Notes: generated from the letters alone by a model not told the origin. Positions 9,179-18,226 are shown, numbered from the stretch's first letter. The stretch: DNA of 64,000 nucleotides from Flavobacteriales bacterium (GCA_016719225.1 JADKAN010000001.1:186001-250000); one strand, 5' to 3'. Made by a program: numbers and translations.

Positions 9179-9544
9179 TCAACCTTCACTGCGGCCACCC
9201 AAGCTGATGGCCTGGAGTTCGCTTTCAGCGTCCTCGTTCGTGCTTTTCCTTTTCCGGCCCTCGATCAACGGAGCCTGAGGTGCGGTATTGCGCAACCTGC
9301 AATTGGCAACAACATTTTCTTGCCCCACGGGCTGTTCCACCACTGCATGCCAGATGGAGTCAAATGGCAGGGTGAACCGCAACAGACCAGCTTCATCTTG
9401 CCCACGGAAATACGTGTGGGTGCGTCCACCTGCATAATTCTTGAACTCACCGGCGGTCATGAACTTTACAGTTGCTGGTCGGTCCATTTCAACCTCAATG
9501 GTCTCGTGCCGTTTGGCGGGGTATTTCCGGTAGAGGAAGCGCAT
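9179..9544 (-). CDS. DUF1883-like protein
   Basis: 121 residues when started at the Met of MRFLYRKYPAKRHETIEV (9544). The order of features, a basic start, a strand-rich core with GEFKNYAGGRTHTYFRG and then a strand ending in WHAVVE, matches the DUF1883 pattern, in which the phrase around GRRHTYYGG is conserved. DUF1883 proteins are small and have no established biochemical role. The charged C-terminal tail after residue ~75 is extra. It is followed by the membrane-protein gene 21 bases further on the same strand. Confidence 0.6.
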   Translation of the reverse strand: MRFLYRKYPAKRHETIEVEMDRPATVKFMTAGEFKNYAGGRTHTYFRGQDEAGLLRFTLPFDSIWHAVVEQPVGQENVVANCRLRNTAPQAPLIEGRKRKSTNEDAESELQAISLGGRSEG

Positions 9545-9606
9545 GTTGGGTTTTGGGTTTGGCAAGTGCTAAGATATGGAAGTGGACAAGCGAGGGGGGA
9601 CGGTTC

Positions 9607-10407
9607 TCAAAGTTTCACGCTCAGCACCGGGAAAGTGGTATGGTTCACGATGTCCTCCGTAAGGCTTCCGTTCACCACGTGGAAAAAGCCCTTCCGCCCA
9701 TGCGTGGCCATAGCGATCATGTCCGCGTCGATACTGCGGGAAAAGTCCAGTATGCCCTCCTCCACGCTCAGGTCGTTGTAAATGGTGCTGGTATACTTCT
9801 TCAGCTCGTGGCGCTGCAGGAAGGAATCTATGGCCTGGTAGCTATCGGCGCTGCGCTGGAAACTGCCGGGCGTGTTCACTTTCAACAGGTGGATCTTGGG
9901 GTCGAACAATTCCACTATGGGCATGAAAACATCAAACTTCACAATGTCGTCCGGGGTAAAGTTGGAGGCGTAAACCAGGTCTTTCACCTCAAAGTCCTCG
10001 ACTTTGTGCTTGATCACCAGCACGGGCATCGGTGCGATGCGTACCACACGTTGCGTGTTGGAGCCCACCACGCCGCGCATGCCGCGTGCGCCGTTGCTCC
10101 CCATCACCACCAGGTCCATATGCGCCAATTGCGCGTTCTTGAAGATCTCCGTGATGCCGAATTGGCGTAGCATGAAGCGCTTCATGGTGATGCCCTCCAA
10201 GAACGGCAGTTCCGGCACTTTATCCAGCCGGAGTTCGATCTCGTCCCGGACTTTGTGGTTGCTCGCGTGGAAGTTCCCCATGTCCTCGTAGACGTGCACC
10301 AAGTGGATCGTGGCACCGCTGAGCCGCGCCAGCTTCGCCGCCACCCGCAATGCATCCGTCGCGCATTCAGAGAAGTCGTAGGGGACGAGGATATGGTTCA
10401 AGGCCAT
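9607..10407 (-). CDS. Tandem universal stress protein (two Usp domains)
   Basis: 266 residues from the Met of MALNHILVPYDFSE; the longer frame to 10542 adds non-homologous sequence. Two Usp domains lie head to tail. The first ends in the nucleotide-binding pattern MGSNGARGMRGVVGS (G2xG9xGS type), the second in ATHGRKGFFHVVNGS. Both end in the typical VLV/VLS hydrophobic strand. Usp proteins are cytosolic and help survival under starvation or stress; their ligands vary. A TAACTTTC motif (10432-10439, minus strand) 24 bases upstream may be its -7 element. It is divergent from siaC. Confidence 0.88.
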   Translation of the reverse strand: MALNHILVPYDFSECATDALRVAAKLARLSGATIHLVHVYEDMGNFHASNHKVRDEIELRLDKVPELPFLEGITMKRFMLRQFGITEIFKNAQLAHMDLVVMGSNGARGMRGVVGSNTQRVVRIAPMPVLVIKHKVEDFEVKDLVYASNFTPDDIVKFDVFMPIVELFDPKIHLLKVNTPGSFQRSADSYQAIDSFLQRHELKKYTSTIYNDLSVEEGILDFSRSIDADMIAMATHGRKGFFHVVNGSLTEDIVNHTTFPVLSVKL

Positions 10408-10526
10408 GGATGTAGGATTGGTGGAACGCCTGAAAGTTAAGGAGGCTTTGGTTCCCTGCAACACGGTGTGGTTGAAGGCCACATCACCATGGTCGGCTGT
10501 TCGGAGAGGCTTATGACATGGCGATA

Positions 10527-10534
10527 TACCTTCG
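10527..10534 (+). promoter_or_regulatory. Possible -7 element (TACCTTCG) before siaC-type gene
   Basis: TACCTTCG is one base from TAnnTTTG and ends 6 bases before the ATG at 10541. No -33 element is obvious. Confidence 0.3.
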
Positions 10535-10540
10535 CCGCAC

Positions 10541-10924
10541 ATGTCCGCTATTGAGATACCTGCGACTGAAAAGACGCCCGCCGTGCGTTTTCTGCCTGAT
10601 GAAGGCCTGTTCGAACTTTCGGGAAGCTCTATCCATGAAAATGCCCATGCTTTCTACAAGCCACTGCTTCAAAGCATGTCCGATTATGCCAAGCAACCTA
10701 AGCCGGTGACGCAGGTGCTTATTTCAATGCCTTATTTCAACTCCAGTAGTGCCAAGTACATATTGGACCTGCTGAAGTTGCTGGATGATGCCCATGCCTC
10801 CGGAGCCAGTGCAGTCACATTGCGTTGGCTGCACGATGCAGATGACCTGGACATGGAGGAGGCGGGCCACGACTATCAAGAACTGCTTGACATGAACGTG
10901 GAGGTGGTCTCCGTTCAGGATTGA
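10541..10924 (+). CDS. SiaC-family regulatory phosphoprotein (DUF1987)
   Basis: 127 residues, the whole length of the family. The pattern EIPATEKTPAVRFLPDEGLFELSGSSIHENAHAFYKPLL matches the start of SiaC/DUF1987 in order: ligand segment, F-x-PDEG, then S-hydrophobic-P/H-ENA. In Pseudomonas, SiaC is switched by the SiaA phosphatase and SiaB kinase and activates a diguanylate cyclase. None of those partners lies nearby, so this is an orphan copy. A stress-related regulatory role in the cytosol is inferred; it is divergent from the Usp gene. Confidence 0.75.
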   Translation: MSAIEIPATEKTPAVRFLPDEGLFELSGSSIHENAHAFYKPLLQSMSDYAKQPKPVTQVLISMPYFNSSSAKYILDLLKLLDDAHASGASAVTLRWLHDADDLDMEEAGHDYQELLDMNVEVVSVQD

Positions 10925-11013
10925 TCCCTAAGGCACGCCACGATAGCGCAGCTAAAGGACTGTGTTCACTGACCCGGACTTATTCCTTCCGGATGGATGA
11001 TCCGTTGATGGGC

Positions 11014-11652
11014 TCACCGGAACCGCTCCAACCACATTTGTGCCGGTATGGGCAGGTGGTCCCTGAAGTGGAACACTTGACCGGAGCGTTGTACGACCCG
11101 CTTGTAAACCACGGGCTTGCCATCCTCTTCCACGGCCCGTTCGGTCACAACGGCACCGCCTTCCATGTAAACGCGCTCCGCCGGCCTTACGGGCGCGTGT
11201 AGCGGTGCTGTTGGTATCGCCACGGATTTTTCAAGCGGTACAGGCAGACCTGGGGATGTTGCCGGCACTATTGGAGCTGGCCTCCCGCTGCCGGTCTGAA
11301 GGCCGCTCTCTGTTCCATCCCGTGTCCTCAGCAGGGCTTGCAGGTCTTGTATCTTCACCTTGGGGTAAACATTATATGGCCGCGTCCTACGGGCTTCTTC
11401 ATAGGCCGAAAGCGCATCCTCGTACCGAGCTTCGCGGAAAGCGGTTTCCGCTTGCCGCATCACCTCTTGATAGGCACTATCGCTTTTCGCTTCTGCGGTC
11501 TCCTTGGCCGCTAAAGCGGAGCGCTCCTTCGGGCTGAGATGTTCAAGCCTCTCGGAAAGCGGGTCGGCCTGCTGTGCCCATAGCGGAGTGGCGAAAACCA
11601 GCACCGGAATGATCAAGAGTTTACGAACCAAGAGCAGGGAATGGGTGTTCAT
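11014..11652 (-). CDS. Secreted or periplasmic protein, unknown function
   Basis: 212 residues from the Met of MNTHSLLLVRKLLIIPVL. A signal peptide ends near LWAQQ. The mature protein starts with charged helices resembling one or two TPR-like units (FREARYEDALSAYEEARRTRP). A Pro-rich linker follows (about residues 125-160), then a short strand-rich end (VYMEGGAVVTERAVEEDGKP). A role is not recognisable. It converges with siaC across a 90-base gap and is divergent from the lipoprotein gene at 11769. Confidence 0.6.
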   Translation of the reverse strand: MNTHSLLLVRKLLIIPVLVFATPLWAQQADPLSERLEHLSPKERSALAAKETAEAKSDSAYQEVMRQAETAFREARYEDALSAYEEARRTRPYNVYPKVKIQDLQALLRTRDGTESGLQTGSGRPAPIVPATSPGLPVPLEKSVAIPTAPLHAPVRPAERVYMEGGAVVTERAVEEDGKPVVYKRVVQRSGQVFHFRDHLPIPAQMWLERFR

Positions 11653-11709
11653 GACGACGGGCCAGCACAAAATACGGACCCGGAGCATATCCGCACCATG
11701 CGGAGTACG

Positions 11710-11717
11710 TAATTTCG
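11710..11717 (+). promoter_or_regulatory. Possible -7 element (TAATTTCG) before lipoprotein gene
   Basis: TAATTTCG is one base from TAnnTTTG and lies 51 bases before the ATG at 11769, a normal distance for a promoter with a leader. Confidence 0.3.
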
Positions 11718-11768
11718 CCCCCGAAGTTGGCTTTAACCATAACAAGCCTGTTCCAAACCTTAAGAACC

Positions 11769-12632
11769 ATGCGCAACCCCACCTTGAAATCCGCCGTTTT
11801 CAGCACCATCGCGGCCGCGCTGGTATTTGCTTCCTGCCAGACCGATCCCACCACCACCGACCAGTATAAGAGCTTGGAGCACGACAAAACCGTGGCTGTT
11901 GAAGAAGGCACCATGAAGGATTCCACCATCAATGAGATGTTCGGGGCCTTTAACCGGGTGAGCGAGAACCTGCGCATGATCCGCGACAAACAGGGCTTGA
12001 TCGCCAAGGGGACGAGCGGCGTGGAAGGTGGTAAGAACATGGAACAAAGTATCGCGGACGACCTCAACGCCATCGATTCCTTGCTGGCCGCGAATAAGAA
12101 GATCATTGCGCGGATGAAGAGCAGTTCTGCCAAGGACGCTACAAAGTTCACTGAGCTTCAGAAGAGCATTACCGAGATGGAGCGTACGATCAGCGACAAG
12201 GATGCTGAGATCGGGTCCATCAAGGAGCAGCTGACCAGCACCAATTCCTCGCTGGCCAGTATGATCCAGATGTATCAGGACAAGGAGCAGCAAGCGAACA
12301 TGCAGACGGATGAACTCAACGCCGGCTGGTATTGCGTTGGTACCGCAAAGGAATTGCGCGACAACAACGTGCTCACCAAGGAAGGTGGCGTCATAGGCAT
12401 CGGTGCAGTGAACAAACTGAACACCGCTGATCTCAACAAGAGTTACTTCAAGAAGATCGACATAACCAAGACCACCGTAATCCCTGTGGATGCCAAGAAA
12501 GCCAAGGTGATCACATCACACCCGGCCGGCACATACGAGTTGGTCGGAAAGGACCGCGTGCAGAATCTCACGATCAAGGATACAGCGCGCTTCTGGAGCG
12601 TAAGCAAGTACTTGGTTATCGAAGCGGATTAA
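11769..12632 (+). CDS. Coiled-coil lipoprotein of Bacteroidota
   Basis: 287 residues from the ATG at 11769. The signal peptide ends in VFASC, a lipobox, so the protein should be lipidated at the Cys around residue 27. A long helical region, roughly residues 80-185, has heptad character (KSITEMERTISDKDAEIGSI, then LTSTNSSLASMIQMYQDKEQ). A compact C-terminal domain of ~100 residues follows, beginning GWYCVGTAKELRDNNVL. Architecturally it resembles conserved Bacteroidota lipoproteins of unknown role, probably periplasmic or surface-anchored. A perfect terminator hairpin follows. Confidence 0.75.
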   Translation: MRNPTLKSAVFSTIAAALVFASCQTDPTTTDQYKSLEHDKTVAVEEGTMKDSTINEMFGAFNRVSENLRMIRDKQGLIAKGTSGVEGGKNMEQSIADDLNAIDSLLAANKKIIARMKSSSAKDATKFTELQKSITEMERTISDKDAEIGSIKEQLTSTNSSLASMIQMYQDKEQQANMQTDELNAGWYCVGTAKELRDNNVLTKEGGVIGIGAVNKLNTADLNKSYFKKIDITKTTVIPVDAKKAKVITSHPAGTYELVGKDRVQNLTIKDTARFWSVSKYLVIEAD

Positions 12633-12700
12633 GCGAGGAGTGGTTCCGCGCCAGTGGCGGACCCGAGTTACACCATACATCGCCCCGGAATGCAGGGGGC

Positions 12701-12741
12701 ATCATGAAAAAGGCCGCGAACTTCGCGGCCTTTTTCATGAT
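12701..12741. terminator. Bidirectional terminator, perfect 20-bp inverted repeat
   Basis: Bases 12701-12720 are exactly complementary to 12722-12741, with AAAAA and TTTTT arms flanking a GC-rich core. It sits between two convergent genes (ends at 12632 and 12759) and can stop both. Confidence 0.9.
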
Positions 12742-12758
12742 GTGTGTGGAACAGCGGG

Positions 12759-13175
12759 TTACTTCGTTCCCGCTTTAGCGGAGCCCTTTTTTCCAGCGCA
12801 GCAGCCTTTACCGCCGTCCTTGCCGCAGGAGTCCAACTTCCCGGATGACTGCAGATCCTTCATCTTCTTCTGCTGGTCCGGGTTGAGCACTTCCGCAATG
12901 GATGCGTATGTAGCATCGTCCTGCTTCTTGGCCTTGGCGTCCATTGTTTCGCAGTGGCCGCGCATGCCCATCAGGCTTTCCTCGTTCTTCGTCAGCAATT
13001 CATTCACCTTAACGGTCTGGTCCTTATCCAAGTTCAGTTCCTTGGTCAGCATTTCCACCTTGGCCTTGGTCATGTCAGCACAGGCCTTGGCGCTCTCTTT
13101 ATCTGTGGATTGGGCGTTCGCCATGGAAGCCACACCGATCAACAGTGCGGCAGCGAACAATTTGAACGTCCTCAT
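12759..13175 (-). CDS. Spy/CpxP-like periplasmic protein with Cys-rich tail
   Basis: 138 residues from the Met of MRTFKLFAAALLIGVASM; the longer frame to 13406 is non-coding in character. A signal peptide ends at ANAQ. The mature protein is helical, with a MTKELNLDKDQ-type segment and DPDQQKK-like LNPDQQKKMKDL as in LTxxQ/Spy-type proteins. The last ~25 residues hold four cysteines (CGKDGGKGCCAGKKG plus one upstream), which could bind a metal or form disulfides. A TATCTTCG motif upstream (13198-13205, minus strand) is a weak promoter candidate. Confidence 0.6.
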   Translation of the reverse strand: MRTFKLFAAALLIGVASMANAQSTDKESAKACADMTKAKVEMLTKELNLDKDQTVKVNELLTKNEESLMGMRGHCETMDAKAKKQDDATYASIAEVLNPDQQKKMKDLQSSGKLDSCGKDGGKGCCAGKKGSAKAGTK

Positions 13176-13306
13176 GGGTTGTGTTTGTTTTGTTCTGCGA
13201 AGATACGGAAGCGGTGCGACCTTTTTACCCCCTGCGGATGAGCATCGTGAGGCACAAATGGGAACGGTCGATGTGTAAGTCCTGCTCGTTGCCGGAATAG
13301 CGACCA

Positions 13307-14194
13307 CTATGAACCCTTCGTCCCTCGCACCATGCGTTCGATGGAATCCCACATCCCAGGCTCTACCATTTCCAGCATGTTGAACTGACCCGCTCCCTTG
13401 AGCCATTCGCCGCCATCAATGGTCACCACCTCTCCGTTAACGTAGCTGCTGTAGGGGGAGATCAAATAGGAGGCCAGGTCGGTGAGTTCATGGTGTTCAC
13501 CCACGCGCCCCAACGGCACGCGCTTGGCCATGTCGAATTTCTCCACTAGTTCACCCGGCAGTAGGCGTTGCCAAGCGCCTTTGGTGGGAAAGGGGCCGGG
13601 CGCTATGGCGTTGGTGCGGATGCCGTATTTCGCCCATTCAACCGCCAAGGAACGTGTTAGTGCCAGCACCCCTGCCTTGGCGCACGCACTTGGCACCACA
13701 TAACCGCTGCCGGTCCACGCGTACGTGGTGGTGATGTTGAGCACGGTCTTGTTTTTCTCACCCTTAGCGATCCAATGCTTCCCAAAAGCCAAGGTGCAAT
13801 TCACAGTACCCATCAACACGATGCCGATGATGGTCTCGAACGCCTTTCCGCTGAGCCGCTCAGTCGGGCTGATGAAGTTCCCTGCGGCATTGTTCACCAA
13901 ACCGTCCACTTGCCCGAATTCCCTCGTCACTTCCTCCACCAAATGATCCACCGCTTTCCAGTCGCGCACATCGCAGGCCACCGGTAACACTTTGCCACCA
14001 GTGGCTTTTTCCATTTCCTTGGCGGCGGTCTCCAGAACGTCCATCTTCCTGCTGGTGATGCACACGTGAGCCCCCAGACGCAGAAACGCTTCGGCCATGC
14101 TGCGTCCCAGGCCGGTTCCCCCGCCCGTCACCACGATAACTTTCCCGTCCAATGCGCCATCGCGCAACATGCTTTGCTTGTTTTCCATGTTCAT
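13307..14194 (-). CDS. SDR oxidoreductase, 2,4-dienoyl-CoA reductase-like
   Basis: 295 residues. The Rossmann motif VTGGGTGLGRSM lies at ~22-33, followed by NNAAGNF and the segment SGYVVPSACAKAGVLALTRS. The lysine is present, but the classical YxxxK tyrosine is absent, as in the peroxisomal/mitochondrial dienoyl-CoA reductase branch. The C-terminal GEVVTIDGGEWL is typical of SDRs acting on acyl-CoA. Inferred role: NADPH-dependent reduction of 2,4-dienoyl-CoA during unsaturated fatty acid breakdown. The start overlaps the stop of the TPR gene upstream (ATGA), so the two are coupled. Confidence 0.75.
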   Translation of the reverse strand: MNMENKQSMLRDGALDGKVIVVTGGGTGLGRSMAEAFLRLGAHVCITSRKMDVLETAAKEMEKATGGKVLPVACDVRDWKAVDHLVEEVTREFGQVDGLVNNAAGNFISPTERLSGKAFETIIGIVLMGTVNCTLAFGKHWIAKGEKNKTVLNITTTYAWTGSGYVVPSACAKAGVLALTRSLAVEWAKYGIRTNAIAPGPFPTKGAWQRLLPGELVEKFDMAKRVPLGRVGEHHELTDLASYLISPYSSYVNGEVVTIDGGEWLKGAGQFNMLEMVEPGMWDSIERMVRGTKGS

Positions 14195-15219
14195 TCGGGA
14201 GCGTTGGTACGCGGCACTGGTTTGTTTTCGTTCCGGTCCGTATTGCTCTGTGGGGCCTGTACGGGTACCATGGGCTTATCAACTGTGCCGCCGCAATGGG
14301 CGATCACCAGCTTTTCCACTTCATCGCCGTGCTGCGCAGTGAAGCCGAGTTCCAGCGCCTGCCGGAAGTTGACGCACGCCTTGGCCGTATCCCCGCCATC
14401 CAGAGCGATGATGCCAAGGTTGCGGTAGATGTAGGGGTTGCGCACCTTACGCTTGCGGGCGCGTTGGATGTCGGTTAAAGCTTTGTCGTGTTGACCCAAT
14501 TTGTATTCGCTCCAGCCCCTGTTGTTGAAGGCATAACTGTAGTTCGGGTTCAGTTTGATGGCCCGGTCATAATCCGCTATGGCAGCGGTATGCCGTTCGT
14601 TGGCCGCCTCCAGCCAATAGCCGCGGCTGTTGTAGTTCACCGGATCTTTTGGGTCCATGGCAATGGCCTGTGCAAAGGCAGCACGCGCTGTTGCCGTATC
14701 GCCCGCCTCGGCCGCCAATTCGCCTTGCATGCGCAACAACCGCTCACGACCGGCATCCTCCGGCGATACCTTGCCCAAGGCCGTGTTGATCGCTCCTCGT
14801 GCTGTGGGCAGGTCGCCTCTTGCGCGCTCCACCTGTGCCAGTCGGTAAAGCGCCTCTTCCGAAGATCCCTTGACCAAAGCAGCGTGCAGATGTGCTGCTG
14901 CACTGTCCATCCGCCCCAAGCCCTGCTCTGCAATGGCCAACTGCAGAAAGCCAACCAAGCTGTCCGGCATGAGGCGCATGGCCGTGCGTGAATCGGCTTC
15001 CGCCTTCTCAAACTCAGAAATGGTGTTCCACGCCTGTGCCCGCAAGCCGTAAAAAACGGGCTGATCTGTTTTCGACAAGGCGCCCGTGGCCACACGCAAC
15101 GCTGGATACGCTTTTCCCTTGGACAAGAGTTTCCTTACCTTTTTCTCCTGGTGGCTCATGCCTTGGGCCAACAACATTGCGGGCAGTAACAAGGATGCGA
15201 TGAATGCTTGGGAACGCAT
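14191..15219 (-). CDS. Secreted tetratricopeptide-repeat protein
   Basis: 342 residues from the Met of MRSQAFIASLLLPAMLLAQ, which begins a signal peptide. About six TPR units follow across residues 35-310, clearest at FAQAIAMDPKDPVNYNSRGY and YDRAIKLNPNYSYAFNNRGW. The C-terminal 35 residues are Pro/Asn-rich and low in structure. TPR proteins act as scaffolds; the partner is unknown. It is translationally coupled to the SDR gene, although no functional link is evident. Confidence 0.8.
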   Translation of the reverse strand: MRSQAFIASLLLPAMLLAQGMSHQEKKVRKLLSKGKAYPALRVATGALSKTDQPVFYGLRAQAWNTISEFEKAEADSRTAMRLMPDSLVGFLQLAIAEQGLGRMDSAAAHLHAALVKGSSEEALYRLAQVERARGDLPTARGAINTALGKVSPEDAGRERLLRMQGELAAEAGDTATARAAFAQAIAMDPKDPVNYNSRGYWLEAANERHTAAIADYDRAIKLNPNYSYAFNNRGWSEYKLGQHDKALTDIQRARKRKVRNPYIYRNLGIIALDGGDTAKACVNFRQALELGFTAQHGDEVEKLVIAHCGGTVDKPMVPVQAPQSNTDRNENKPVPRTNAPE

Positions 15220-15399
15220 GGGGCTAAGGTAGGGAGCTATAGCGCAGCCAATGGCCAGGCAATGCTCCTGAACGCTCCTTCGCGATCCGGTCATTCTCCT
15301 GTACCAATACGGCCCCATAAGCGGTGAGAACAATGCGGGATGAAGGTGTGGAGCGGAATAAACGAAAGCTCGGCTTTTGACGTTGTATAACTTCACGCC

Positions 15400-15810
15400 A
15401 TGCGCCTGAATTACCCCGCTAAGATCCTCGTCGCTTGGGGTGAAGCCATTTCAGGCAATGCACAGATCCGTGACTGGTTGATCAAGAACGGCTATCCTGA
15501 GTTGGGTATTTTCGTCTTTGCCTTGCACCTGAAGGCCGATGCACGCAAGTGGCTCATGGAGAACGGCCACCCCCATTTGATGGCGGTGATCCGCGGCATC
15601 GAGGACGATGAGGAGGCCTTGAAATGGCTCGATGCCAATAACATGAATGTCCTTCGCAAAGTAGCCGAAAGCGGTGGTAATGACGATGCGTTCCAATGGC
15701 TGCTCAAGAATGACCACCGCGAACTGGCCATGCTCGGCCTCAAGATGTGGTCCATTAAGATACAGATCGAGGACGACCACAATGACCCGCACAAATACTC
15801 GGCGGAGTAA
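15400..15810 (+). CDS. Protein of four 25-residue WLxxN helical repeats
   Basis: 136 residues, with no signal peptide or membrane helix. Four copies of a repeat lie end to end: residues 21-45, 46-70, 71-94 and 95-120. Each has a hydrophobic-W-L-x-x-N core (RDWLIKNGYPEL, RKWLMENGHPHL, LKWLDANNMNVL, FQWLLKNDHREL), with Trp at 26, 51, 76 and 100 and Asn at 30, 55, 80 and 104. The spacing is shorter than ankyrin or TPR units. I know no named function; the form suggests a small solenoid for binding a protein. It has its own strand and no operon partner. Confidence 0.7.
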   Translation: MRLNYPAKILVAWGEAISGNAQIRDWLIKNGYPELGIFVFALHLKADARKWLMENGHPHLMAVIRGIEDDEEALKWLDANNMNVLRKVAESGGNDDAFQWLLKNDHRELAMLGLKMWSIKIQIEDDHNDPHKYSAE

Positions 15811-16005
15811 GGGTTCGGGGAATCCGAAGAGCCGCTGAGAAAGGCAGTTACTGAACGGAACGTTTGCTGGAGCGAATTGGGGCGTTCCCGCTACTGCCTA
15901 TGCGCTGCTGACCGTTACCGCCGACCGCCAACGCACATGGAGAACCACAAGGGATCCCGGACCAAAAGCAGATCGGAAGTTGGTGGAAGTCCTGCCAATT
16001 GAGAA

Positions 16006-18222
16006 CTAATGGTCGATCCGCTCCACGCGCCTTACCTCGGGCACTTCGCGGAGTTTTTCCACCAACGAGTGCAGGTGTTGCGCGTCATGGACGTAGGCCA
16101 TCACTTTGCCTTCGAAAATGCCGTCCTTGCTTTCGAAGCTGATGCTACGCATGTTCACGTTGCTGTCCCGGCTGATAATGGTGGTGATGCGGTTCACAAG
16201 CCCGACCGCGTCGATGCCGCTGAATTGGATGCCGGCCAGGAATTCCACGCTATCCTTGCCTTTCCAGCGCGCCTTTACGATGCGCATGGCGAAGTTGCTC
16301 ATCAGCTGCACGGCGTTGGGACAGTTCACCCGGTGGATGCGGATGCCTTCACCGGGTGTGATGAAGCCGAATACGTCGTCGCCGGGGATCGGATGGCAGC
16401 ACGGACTCAGCTTATAGTTCATGTTCTGCACATCGTCGCCGATGGTGAGCGTGCCACCTTGGTTACCCCGGATCTCGGCCACGATCTCTTCCAACGGCCT
16501 TTCCTCCATGGTGAGCTTTCCCTTGGCCATGTGCAGGCGGCCGTTCTTCACTTGCGGTGGCGGTAGTTTGTGCAGGTCATGGCGGCCGCGTGCGATCTGC
16601 CAGTAAAGGTCATTCGGGCTGGAGGCCAGCAAATGGTCCTGCAGCACCGCGATATTCTCCTTGTTCACTTTGGCGCCCCACGTCCGCATTTGGTGTTGCA
16701 CAGCGTCGCGGCCCACCATGGCGAGTTTCCGTTTCTGCTCGCGCAAAGCTTGCTTGATCTTGTGCCGGGCACGCGCTGTTACCACGTAGTTGAGCCAGTC
16801 CTCTTTAGGCATCTGCTTCCTACTGGTTATGATCTCCACCTGGTCACCGCTGCGTAGGGGCTGGCTGAGGGGAACAAGCTGGTGGTTCACTTTCGCACCG
16901 ATGCAATGCCGGCCGATCTGGCTGTGGATCTCGAATGCGAAATCCAAAGCCGTGCTGCCCTTGGGCATATCCCGCATTTCACCAGTGGGGGTGAACACCA
17001 TGATGGTGTCGCTGAAGAGGTTCAGCTTGAAGTCGTGAACGAAGTCCAACGCGTTGCTGCCTGGATCGGCGAGTATCTCGCGGATCTTGTTCAACATACC
17101 GTCCATGGCGTTGGCGTGCTGTTCTTCGCCTTTGTACCGGTAGTGCGCAGCAAGGCCCATTTCCGCGACTTCGTCCATCCGGCGGCTGCGGATCTGTACC
17201 TCCACCCATTTGCCGCCCGGGCTCATCACGGTGGTGTGCAGGCTTTCGTAGCCATTGGCCTTGGGCCGGCTTATCCAGTCCCGAAGACGGTCCGGGCTTG
17301 GCTGATAGTAGTCCGTTACGATGCTGTACACTTTCCAACAGTCCGCCTTTTCCAGCTCCTGCTTGCTGTCCACGATAATGCGGATGGCGAACACGTCGTA
17401 CACCTCCTCGAAGGTGACGTGCTTGTTCACCATCTTGTTATAGATGCTGTTGATGCTCTTGGGTCGTCCCTTGATCTCGAACTCCAGCCCTTCTTTTTCC
17501 AGCGCTTCGCGGATGGGCAGGATAAATCGGCTGATGAAGCGCTTGCGCACACTTTCGCCCTTCTTCAACTTTTCCTCGATGTCAGCATAGACTGTGGGTT
17601 CCTTGTACTTCAGCGCAAGGTCCTCCAGTTCGCTCTTGATGGCGTAAAGGCCCAGCCGATGGGCAAGCGGTGCATATAGGAAGAGGGTCTCGCTAGCGAT
17701 CTTCAACTGCTTCTCGCGCGGGAGCCCATCCAAGGTGCGCATGTTGTGCAAGCGGTCGGCCAGCTTGATCAGGATGACCCGCACATCCTGCGCAAGCGTT
17801 AGGAGCACTTTGCGGAAATTCTCCGCTTGCATGCTGTCGGTCTGCCAGTTCACCCCGCTGATCTTGGTGAGCCCGTCGATGATGGTGGCCACGGTGTCAC
17901 CGAACATTTCACGCACATCGTCCAAGGTGATGTCGGTGTCCTCCACTGTATCGTGCAGCAGCGCCGAGACCACGCTGGTAACACCCAGTCCGATCTCTTC
18001 CGCGCAGATCCGGGCTACCGCGATGGGATGGTAGATGTAGGGTTCGCCGCTTTTGCGCCGCTGTGTGCTGTGCGCCTCCATGGCGATGTTGAAGGCCTTG
18101 CGGATCAGGCGTGTGCCTTCAGGCGTGCGGTCCGTACGCAGGCCGCGCAACAAGCCGCGGTAACGGCTCAGGATCTGGTCCTTTTCCTGTTCAAGGTCGA
18201 TCTTGGCGACACTGTTCGGCAT
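16006..18222 (-). CDS. rsh: Bifunctional (p)ppGpp synthetase/hydrolase (Rsh)
   Basis: 738 residues, full length. Order of domains: HD hydrolase (HPIAVARICAEEIG, then LLHDTVEDTDI at ~90), RelA/SpoT synthetase (RDWISRPKANGYESLHTTV at ~310), TGS (TIMVFTPTGEMRDMPKGS at ~400) and a C-terminal regulatory part ending in an ACT domain. The hydrolase HD pair is intact, so it should both make and break (p)ppGpp, as the single long Rsh does in most Bacteroidota. It acts in the cytosol at the ribosome in the stringent response. It is often named relA or spoT in annotations. Confidence 0.93.
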   Translation of the reverse strand: MPNSVAKIDLEQEKDQILSRYRGLLRGLRTDRTPEGTRLIRKAFNIAMEAHSTQRRKSGEPYIYHPIAVARICAEEIGLGVTSVVSALLHDTVEDTDITLDDVREMFGDTVATIIDGLTKISGVNWQTDSMQAENFRKVLLTLAQDVRVILIKLADRLHNMRTLDGLPREKQLKIASETLFLYAPLAHRLGLYAIKSELEDLALKYKEPTVYADIEEKLKKGESVRKRFISRFILPIREALEKEGLEFEIKGRPKSINSIYNKMVNKHVTFEEVYDVFAIRIIVDSKQELEKADCWKVYSIVTDYYQPSPDRLRDWISRPKANGYESLHTTVMSPGGKWVEVQIRSRRMDEVAEMGLAAHYRYKGEEQHANAMDGMLNKIREILADPGSNALDFVHDFKLNLFSDTIMVFTPTGEMRDMPKGSTALDFAFEIHSQIGRHCIGAKVNHQLVPLSQPLRSGDQVEIITSRKQMPKEDWLNYVVTARARHKIKQALREQKRKLAMVGRDAVQHQMRTWGAKVNKENIAVLQDHLLASSPNDLYWQIARGRHDLHKLPPPQVKNGRLHMAKGKLTMEERPLEEIVAEIRGNQGGTLTIGDDVQNMNYKLSPCCHPIPGDDVFGFITPGEGIRIHRVNCPNAVQLMSNFAMRIVKARWKGKDSVEFLAGIQFSGIDAVGLVNRITTIISRDSNVNMRSISFESKDGIFEGKVMAYVHDAQHLHSLVEKLREVPEVRRVERIDH

Positions 18223-18226
18223 GCAT

